A stretch of DNA of 9,696 bases from Microvirga mediterraneensis (GTDB lineage Bacteria > Pseudomonadota > Alphaproteobacteria > Rhizobiales > Beijerinckiaceae), in contig NZ_JACDXJ010000006.1 in the NCBI RefSeq assembly GCF_013520865.1, positions 1 through 9,696 of the forward strand, given 5' to 3'. The first letter of the stretch is position 1, and each line of letters starts with the position of its first letter. The position numbers were made by a program, and so were the translations under genes. Below the pieces are notes generated by a model that saw nothing but the letters and a program-made list of their open reading frames with translations, had not been told where the DNA came from and made no database searches. This document shows positions 1 through 3,574 of this stretch, in pieces.

Positions 1-127
1 CCACGGCGTCAGGGCCTTGCCCGCGAAGCCCGCCGGCAGGATCAGGAACGTGCCTTCCTTCGCGCTCTGAAGGTCCAGCCCATGTGTGCTCGCCTTCAGC
101 CGCTCCAGCGCCGCTGTCTCGTGCGCG
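1..127. repeat. Left copy of 127-bp terminal direct repeat (contig circularisation overlap)
   Basis: Bases 1-127 are identical to 9570-9696. An exact end-to-end overlap of 127 bases is what a de Bruijn assembler leaves when it closes a circle with k=127. The mobA and mobB reading frames continue without a break when the ends are joined, so this is a duplicated stretch of one circle and not a biological repeat. The unique circle is 9,569 bp. Confidence 0.96.
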
Positions 128-477
128 GTCGCGGCCCGCAGGCTCTCCAGGTCGGCCCTGAGCCAGGCCGTCACGCTCCAGAGAAAGAGCAAGGCCGTCA
201 GCACGATCACGCTGCACCCCAAGGCGGTCCAGGCTGGCCAGCGCCTCTGCCTGGCCTCGATCTGCTGCATCTCGGCGCTCAGAGCCGTGATCTGCTCCGC
301 CACCGCGTCCGCCAAACTGCTTTTCATGGAACGCAGCGCGGTCTCGGACTCGGCGTGCAAGCTGCTCGCGAGCCTGGTGAGCTCGTCGCGCGCGACGCTC
401 TCGATCTCGTGCCGCTCGCTCTGCATCTGCGAGCGCAGACGATCCGCCAGCCGGGTCCCGGCTCCATCCTTCAGCAT
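1..477 (-). CDS. mobB: MobB-like mobilization protein with one membrane segment, N-terminal part; nested in mobA, continues at 9569-9534
   Basis: This reading frame lies inside mobA in a different phase. ATG at 477-475 follows an AAGGGGG ribosome site six bases upstream. Across the join it ends in TGA at 9536-9534, giving 170 aa. Residues 1-80 are charged and helical, residues 82-106 (ending FLWSVTAWL) are strongly hydrophobic and fit one transmembrane helix, and the C-terminus has a Cys pair ([10 protein letters not shown], Cys161 and Cys166). ColE1 carries mbeB in the same nested position; mbeB and mbeD assist mobilization there. Inference: a membrane-linked helper of the relaxosome. The position, ribosome site and coherent hydrophobic helix make it unlikely to be a chance shadow of mobA. 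Confidence 0.82.
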   Translation of the reverse strand, partial: MLKDGAGTRLADRLRSQMQSERHEIESVARDELTRLASSLHAESETALRSMKSSLADAVAEQITALSAEMQQIEARQRRWPAWTALGCSVIVLTALLFLWSVTAWLRADLESLRAATAHETAALERLKASTHGLDLQSAKEGTFLILPAGFAGKALTPW

Positions 478-1171
478 AGATTGCCCCCTTCAGCCGCCAT
501 TTCTCAGCCGTCTCCCGGTCCTTGACCGACACGTAGTCCCGTCCCTGCCGGGTCACCTCCAGGCCGGCCTCCGCCAGCGCCCGCACGATCCCGGCCCGGT
601 CCTGCACGTCCCCGGCCACGATCCGCTCCGACAGATAGCCGGTGATCGCCTCCCGGTCCGCCAGCCGCTCCGGGCGCTCCCGCACCGGCGGCGCCTCGCG
701 GGCGCGCTCCGGGTCGTCCGGGCGGGCCCAGCCCTTCTCCCAGTTCAGCGCGTCCCGTAAAGGATCGTAGAGCCGCTGCCAGCCGGGCGGCGCGATATTG
801 AGCGCCTTGCCGCTCGACAGCTCGACGCGCGGCACCACGAAGTGCAGCTCGACCCGGCTGCCCTCGGTGTGCTGATGGCGCACCCACAGAATGTCGTACT
901 GATCCTCCTCCAGGCCAGCGAAGGCGGTGCGCTCGAATTCGTGCATCACCTGGCGCTGGTCGGCCGCGCTCGGCGCGTCCTCGGCCGCGAAGCTGATCAC
1001 CCCCGAGGTGTAGCGCCACTGCCGCTCGATGCCGTCGATCAGCTCCCGCGTCCGCTCCGGCGTGCCGCGCAGCACCGTCGGTGGCGCGGCCTCGCGGCCC
1101 TCGCCCTTGGTCACGTATTCCACCGGCCCGCGCCCGCTGCCGGTGCCGCGGGCGAAGAACTTAATCAGCAT
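1..1171 (-). CDS. mobA: Relaxase MobA (MOBP/ColE1 MbeA-like), N-terminal part; continues at 9569-8926
   Basis: This is the nickase that cleaves oriT and pilots the strand during mobilization. ATG at 1171-1169 overlaps the mobC end by 11 nt. The frame runs to base 1 and, across the join, on to a TAA at 8928-8926: 1,815 nt, 604 aa on the circle. The N-terminus (MLIKFFARGTGSGRGPVEYV) matches ColE1 MbeA-type relaxases, with candidate catalytic Tyr19. LWVRHQHTEGSRVELHF holds His101, Glu108 and His110, the spacing of the MbeA HEN signature (H-x6-E-x-N) but with His in place of the final Asn. Residues 1-235 form the nuclease domain. The Arg/Ala-rich region after about residue 235 is also read in another frame as mobB and mobD. 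No transfer apparatus is present, so the plasmid would be mobilizable, not self-transmissible. Confidence 0.93.
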   Translation of the reverse strand, partial: MLIKFFARGTGSGRGPVEYVTKGEGREAAPPTVLRGTPERTRELIDGIERQWRYTSGVISFAAEDAPSAADQRQVMHEFERTAFAGLEEDQYDILWVRHQHTEGSRVELHFVVPRVELSSGKALNIAPPGWQRLYDPLRDALNWEKGWARPDDPERAREAPPVRERPERLADREAITGYLSERIVAGDVQDRAGIVRALAEAGLEVTRQGRDYVSVKDRETAEKWRLKGAIYAEGWSRDPAGGSSALADAERAARDRERRARRAHQAREQLARRVRDRAAFHEKQFGGRGGGADHGSERRDAADRGQAEALASLDRLGVQRDRADGLALSLERDGLAQGRPGEPAGRDRARDSGAGAAEGEHTWAGPSEREGRHVPDPAGGLRGQGPDAV

Positions 1172-1505
1172 GCGACGCCTCGACCGCAGCCCGCACGGCG
1201 GACAGCTCCCGGTCGATCTCGATCAGGCGGGCCACCACCGCCACCGCGTCCACCCCGCCCCGGTCGCGGTTGGCCCAGCGCGCGAGCTGGTTCAGGTTGT
1301 TGCCGATGAGCGCCAGCTGCCGCAGCAGCGCCGGGTCCACCAGCGGCCGCGAGCGGCGGCGCGCCGGCCGGGCCTCGTCGAGCGCCTGTCGCACCAGGCC
1401 GGACAGGCGCATGCCCGCCGCCTTGGCCTTGGCCTGCCAGCGGGCAAGCTCCTCCGCGGAGGCACGCACCTGCACCATGTTGCTGCGGGGGGATCGGGTC
1501 GTCAT
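1161..1505 (-). CDS. mobC: MobC relaxosome accessory protein
   Basis: A 114-aa protein. The chosen start is ATG 1505-1503 because an AAGGA ribosome site lies five bases upstream; the frame could extend to 1571, but that extension is Pro/Arg-rich and lacks a convincing site. The N-terminal part (VQVRASAEELARWQAKAKAA, then RLSGLVRQAL) looks like a ribbon-helix-helix DNA-binding region. The C-terminal part holds LLRQLALIGNNLNQLARWAN, the hallmark of the MobC family, whose members bind oriT and help open the DNA around nic for the relaxase. It overlaps mobA by 11 nt (1161-1171), so the two are co-transcribed and probably coupled. The proposed oriT lies about 90 bases upstream, as in ColE1-type plasmids. 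Confidence 0.92.
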   Translation of the reverse strand: MTTRSPRSNMVQVRASAEELARWQAKAKAAGMRLSGLVRQALDEARPARRRSRPLVDPALLRQLALIGNNLNQLARWANRDRGGVDAVAVVARLIEIDRELSAVRAAVEASHAD

Positions 1506-1566
1506 CGGGTTCCTTGGTGGGGTTCGAAGGGGAGGCGTAGCCACCCCTCGACAGCCTCGCCGGCAG

Positions 1567-1610
1567 GACACGCAAGTGTCATGACAAGAGTAGGCTGGCT
1601 TAAGAGCATA
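1567..1610. other. Candidate origin of transfer (oriT) with ColE1-like nic
   Basis: CTGGCTTA at 1595-1602 equals the nic-region sequence of ColE1/pMB1 (cleavage CTGG/CTTA). It is preceded by a small inverted repeat GACAC-gcaa-GTGTC at 1567-1580. It sits about 90 bases upstream of mobC, the expected place for a MobC/MobA module. The octamer alone could occur by chance in 9.6 kb, and does once more at 2574, so position is the main support. Confidence 0.62.
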
Positions 1611-1873
1611 AATCCAGAAGCTTCAGCCCAGCAAGCCGGGTCGTCCACAACCATGTTGCGGCGGATCAGAGGGCGCGGTTTGATGATGGCGGCATGGGGG
1701 CAGACAGGGAGAAGAGGACCCGGAGAGGGGGTTGGTGTGATCCAGGTCCTCTTCTGGCTCAGGATGAGGAACCCATGGCCAGGACCGAGCATGCGCCTGT
1801 CTGTGATCCCTGTCGATCCACAAGAGGAGGTAGGGCCTCCGCCATTGACGCACTGCGCCGCTGACGCATCTTC

Positions 1874-1889
1874 CTCCCCATATGGGGAG
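1874..1889. promoter_or_regulatory. 16-bp perfect palindrome covering the ribosome site of the HTH gene
   Basis: CTCCCCATATGGGGAG is self-complementary over all 16 bases. Its right half (GGGGAG) is the ribosome-binding sequence of the GTG start at 1896. It could be the operator of the HTH protein or an RNA hairpin that hides the ribosome site; either would give autoregulation. Confidence 0.6.
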
Positions 1890-1895
1890 AGTCTC

Positions 1896-2192
1896 GTGGA
1901 CAAGGATGACGACTTTGACCAGCTCATCGCCAGCCTGGGCGCGGTGCTCGCGCTCACCGATGACGGCCAGGGCCTCGGCGACGGCCTCAATATCCCCTAC
2001 GCCATTGACGTAGCTACCATCCGGGACAAAACCGGCCTCTCACAGGCCGCGTTCGCCCGCCGCATTGGGGTGCCCGTGGGCACGATCCGTAACTGGGAGC
2101 AGGGCCGCCGCTCGCCGCAGGGACCAGCCCGGATCCTGTTGGCCCTGCTGGACCGGAACCCGAGGATTGTCGAGGAGACCTTAGGGGGCTGA
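1896..2192 (+). CDS. Xre/HigA-type helix-turn-helix protein (orphan antitoxin or regulator)
   Basis: A 98-aa DNA-binding protein. The frame is open much further left, but that part is antisense to mobC and has no gene character. GTG at 1896 is chosen because GGGGAG lies six bases upstream and the protein then starts MDKDDDFDQL. Residues 36-90 form a Cro/C1-type HTH (IRDKTGLSQAAFARRIGVPV, then TIRNWEQGRRSPQGPARILL), the form seen in HigA-like antitoxins and related small regulators. No RelE/HigB-type toxin adjoins it, so it may be an orphan antitoxin or a plasmid regulator. The palindrome at 1874-1889 is a natural target for it. The tRNA-like sequence begins two bases after its stop codon. Confidence 0.85.
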   Translation: MDKDDDFDQLIASLGAVLALTDDGQGLGDGLNIPYAIDVATIRDKTGLSQAAFARRIGVPVGTIRNWEQGRRSPQGPARILLALLDRNPRIVEETLGG

Positions 2193-2194
2193 GT

Positions 2195-2281
2195 GCGGAC
2201 GTGGGGAAACTGGTAGACGCAAGGGACTTAAAATCCCTCGGGCTCATTGCCAGCGGATTTACAGCCCGCCCCTCGTCCGGG
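2195..2281 (+). tRNA. Degenerate tRNA-Leu(UAA)-like gene
   Basis: The 5' half reads as a normal leucine tRNA: acceptor strand GCGGACG (2195-2201), TG, D-arm with loop AAACTGGTAGA (2207-2217), and anticodon arm AGGGA-CTTAAAA-TCCCT (2222-2238) with anticodon TAA at 2229-2231. A short variable arm GGC-tcatt-GCC (2241-2251) and a T-arm-like GCGGA-TTTACAG-CCCGC (2253-2269) follow. The matching acceptor strand CGTCCG(G) is at 2274-2280. Faults: the D-stem has one mismatch, the T-loop lacks the normal TTCRA core, four extra bases (2270-2273) lie between T-stem and acceptor, the first acceptor pair is G-G, and no CCA is encoded. It is probably a decayed or non-canonical tRNA. Confidence 0.55.
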
Positions 2282-2285
2282 TGCA

Positions 2286-2338
2286 AGGATTTGCAGTCCT
2301 CTGCGTAGCCGTAGCGCAACGGACGGAAAATCCGTTGC
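2286..2338 (+). other. Two more anticodon-arm-like hairpins (TGC and GAA loops)
   Basis: AGGA-TTTGCAG-TCCT (2286-2300) looks like an anticodon arm with loop triplet TGC. It is followed by a D-arm-like TGCG-TAGCCGTAG-CGCA (2302-2318) and an 8-bp hairpin GCAACGGA-CGGAAAA-TCCGTTGC (2316-2338). The last resembles a tRNA-Phe anticodon arm, with GAA at 2326-2328 but G instead of T at position 33. No matching acceptor or T arms are present, so these are tRNA fragments or mimics, not tRNA genes. Confidence 0.4.
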
Positions 2339-2343
2339 CGGCG

Positions 2344-2371
2344 GCGTTCCATAAGGCCCGTTCGGAGAAAC
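2344..2371 (+). repeat. Cassette-boundary repeat R1 (dif-like, divergent copy)
   Basis: Left arm GCGTTCCATAA, six-base middle GGCCCG, right arm TTCGGAGAAAC. It shares the GTTCCATAA block with R2-R4 but differs in the middle. GAG-AAA-CTC just inside and after the right arm forms a small hairpin. It marks the boundary between backbone and cargo on the HTH/tRNA-like side. Confidence 0.6.
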
Positions 2372-2578
2372 TCGTTGCAGATGAGGCTCGCGGTCCTCCG
2401 CAAGGGTACCGAGCGGACCGCGAGCCGTCTCAGGACAGCGCAGGAGGCATCTTGCGCGCCTGAGAGGGATCAAGGCAGCTCAAGGCCAGCTGTTAAGCCG
2501 TACGGGAGCCTCGATCCGATCTGATCCTATACGATCAGATGACCCGAGGAGAACCCTGCGAAAGCCTAACCGACTGGC

Positions 2579-2827
2579 TTAGTGCAGCTGGTGAAGCGGG
2601 TCTGAGAAATAAACAACCAGCATGATCTGACCTGCGGCATCGGTGATCTCAATGGTCATTGTGCTGCGGGCGTCCGGCGGCAACTCATCCCAGAGGTCAG
2701 ATTGAGAAATGGGCTGGATTGCTCTCACCGCCGCCTCATAGGCGGCTCTGAGGTTCGGCACGTCCTCCCCGACCTCGTCTGGAGCAAACCAATCATGGCT
2801 ACGCAGATGAAGATAATAACGCGGCAT
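2579..2827 (-). CDS. DUF6894 family protein
   Basis: An 82-aa protein starting MPRYYLHLRSHDWFAPDEVG, the typical N-terminus of DUF6894 proteins (MPRYFFHL...DEEG), which are abundant in Methylobacterium and Bradyrhizobium relatives and have no established function. The middle (LRAAYEAAVRAI) and the end (IEITDAAGQIMLVVYF) also fit the family. The ATG at 2827-2825 was chosen because it gives the family N-terminus; a GTG at 2857 would add ten residues. Its start lies inside the preceding leftward gene (29-nt overlap), so the two are surely one operon with coupled translation. It is the last gene of the R1-R2 unit. Confidence 0.83.
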   Translation of the reverse strand: MPRYYLHLRSHDWFAPDEVGEDVPNLRAAYEAAVRAIQPISQSDLWDELPPDARSTMTIEITDAAGQIMLVVYFSDPLHQLH

Positions 2828-3134
2828 CCAGGTCCAATGCGCCAGAGGAAGGGTCACCTAATAGTTCAGGTCGGGATGAGCGGGCCGCCTCTCGAAGGTG
2901 GTCCAACGCTTTCGCACATAAGACCTCTGGATCGTGTTCGCCATTAAGGGCGTGCTCGATGATAAAGCGGGCCAGGATCTGGCGTGCCTTGTAGGCCTTC
3001 ATCTCATAAGGCCCCTCATGCAGCGCCTGCAAAGCGGCCTGGAAGGCATCGCCGGCCCGGCGCAAATCATCAGGACCCAGGAACCGCTCAAGGGTAGGCG
3101 ATGCAAAGGATTGAAAGGGAATAATCTCAGCCAT
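2799..3134 (-). CDS. Hypothetical protein, 111 aa, coupled to DUF6894 gene
   Basis: The product, starting MAEIIPFQSFASPTLERFLG, is not recognised. The start ATG 3134-3132 is chosen because GGGAGG lies five bases upstream; the frame stays open to 3209 but without a better site. It is predicted to be soluble and helical, with two helix-rich blocks (residues about 17-45 and 50-87, including KARQILARFIIEHALNGEHD), and has no signal peptide, membrane segment or Cys motif. Its 3' end overlaps the DUF6894 gene by 29 nt, pointing to a functional pair. The pair is bounded by R1 and R2. Codon use looks ordinary and the GC content seems lower than in the mob genes. Confidence 0.75.
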   Translation of the reverse strand: MAEIIPFQSFASPTLERFLGPDDLRRAGDAFQAALQALHEGPYEMKAYKARQILARFIIEHALNGEHDPEVLCAKALDHLREAARSSRPELLGDPSSGALDLDAALLSSSA

Positions 3135-3240
3135 AAGGCCCTCCCATTCCTTCCGCGAGAGCATTGCTCTTGCGGGGGTGCTGGAGACTACCGTCGAGAA
3201 TGCGCTCACTCAACCGTCAGTCATCCGACTTCTAATGCAC

Positions 3241-3275
3241 AAAAAACTCCCTCGCCGGTGGAGCCAAGGAGGGAG
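3241..3275 (-). terminator. Rho-independent terminator, leftward
   Basis: Read leftward, a 7-bp stem (CTCCCTC/GAGGGAG, 3275-3269 with 3253-3247) is followed at once by six T (3246-3241). It would end leftward transcripts coming from the bacteriophytochrome gene or from the small decayed frame at 3318-3494, and insulate the operon that starts at 3134. Confidence 0.72.
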
Positions 3276-3317
3276 CAGTTCCAGAAGGGAAGACCAAGAA
3301 GTCCATTTGCCAACGGC

Positions 3318-3494
3318 TCAGGTGTACGACTTGTTCCCACTGGGATCATGGCGGCGATGGCGCTCCTTGCCTTCAAAGATCTCACTAGTATTCCTGTGCC
3401 GCTCGGGTGGTTGAAAAAGCTGGATTAGACTGGACCTGTACTAGGGCCAAGTGCGACGGTCACGGAATGACTTCCGAATACGCTCAAACGACAC
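3318..3494 (-). pseudogene. Possible decayed small gene with internal amber codon
   Basis: A 59-codon leftward frame runs from GTG 3494-3492 (VSFERIRKSFRDRRTWP) through one TAG at 3443-3441 and on to EIFEGKERHRRHDPSGNKSY and a TGA at 3320-3318. A terminator lies 43 bases further on. It is not recognised. The single interruption, the placement directly after repeat R2 and the terminator suggest a remnant, but a frame this short could be chance. Apart from this and the terminator, 3210-3500 holds only a small hairpin, CGGAA-tgac-TTCCG (3463-3476). Confidence 0.22.
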
Positions 3495-3500
3495 CTTATC

Positions 3501-3528
3501 CGGTTCCATAAATGGCCTTATCGGAAAT
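3501..3528 (+). repeat. Cassette-boundary repeat R2 (dif-like)
   Basis: Left arm CGGTTCCATAA, six-base middle ATGGCC, right arm TTATCGGAAAT. This copy is closest to the general Xer/dif pattern (CATAA, six bases, TTAT...AAAT). The right arm also starts a hairpin CGG-AAAT-CCG (3522-3531). It lies 47 bases beyond the bphP stop codon. Confidence 0.68.
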
Positions 3529-3574
3529 CCGGCTGCCACAGAAAGTCATCTATTCGTGGCTATGAAGGAGATCA

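Larger units (their letters stand above)
1506..1895. other. Gene-free mobC/HTH intergenic region with nested inverted repeats
   Basis: No convincing gene lies here. Besides the oriT candidate it holds an 11-bp perfect inverted repeat, AGAAGAGGACC at 1710-1720 and GGTCCTCTTCT at 1745-1755. This is flanked by an 8-bp inverted repeat, CAGACAGG at 1701-1708 and CCTGTCTG at 1796-1803. A second AGGACC at 1780-1785 could compete for the same GGTCCT, so alternative foldings are possible. A TTGACG at 1845-1850 is a plausible -35 element for the rightward HTH gene. Confidence 0.6.
2193..2578. other. Gene-free region with tRNA-like array, first repeat copy and strong hairpins
   Basis: No protein-coding gene is supported. 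After the tRNA-like part and repeat R1 there is a perfect 12-bp stem, GGCTCGCGGTCC at 2385-2396 with GGACCGCGAGCC at 2415-2426. A compound hairpin spans 2509-2549: outer CCTCG/CGAGG and inner ATCTGATC-ctatac-GATCAGAT. A smaller one, AAGCC at 2562-2566 with GGCTT at 2576-2580, overlaps the end of the leftward DUF6894 gene. These could end or process the leftward transcript, although none has a clear T-run. Confidence 0.55.

Noticed and set aside
82..760. Rightward open frames across 82-760, and others through the mob region
   Set aside because: They are antisense to mobA/mobB in very GC-rich DNA, have Arg/Pro/Leu-rich shadow composition and match no family.
504..1019. Leftward 171-aa frame
   Set aside because: It is a Gly/Arg/Ala-rich out-of-frame reading of mobA with no domain and no ribosome site. 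Unlike mobB, it has no coherent structure.
1029..1895. N-terminal 289 codons of the long rightward frame ending at 2192
   Set aside because: They run antisense through mobA and mobC and then through the intergenic region. Only the part from GTG 1896, with its ribosome site and HTH domain, is gene-like.
1502..1990. Leftward frames of 162 and 76 aa upstream of mobC
   Set aside because: They show no domain, have poor composition and overlap the structured intergenic region and the HTH gene on the other strand.
2001..2010. GCCATTGACG repeated at 1841 and 2001
   Set aside because: It is a ten-base match with one copy inside coding sequence and no further extension; most likely chance.
2574..2581. 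Second CTGGCTTA (nic-like octamer)
   Set aside because: It lies at the end of the DUF6894 gene, far from mobC, without the flanking inverted repeat. One chance copy of an octamer in about 9.6 kb on two strands is not surprising.
3005..3141. CATAAGGCCC at about 3006 and 3132, matching the centre of repeat R1
   Set aside because: Only ten or eleven bases match. The GTTC part and the right arm are missing, and both lie inside coding sequence or at the start codon of the 111-aa gene. They are not counted as repeat copies.
3348..3428. Small rightward hydrophobic frame (MAAMALLAFKDL...)
   Set aside because: It has no clear ribosome site and no family resemblance, and lies antisense to the small decayed frame. 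It is too short to support.
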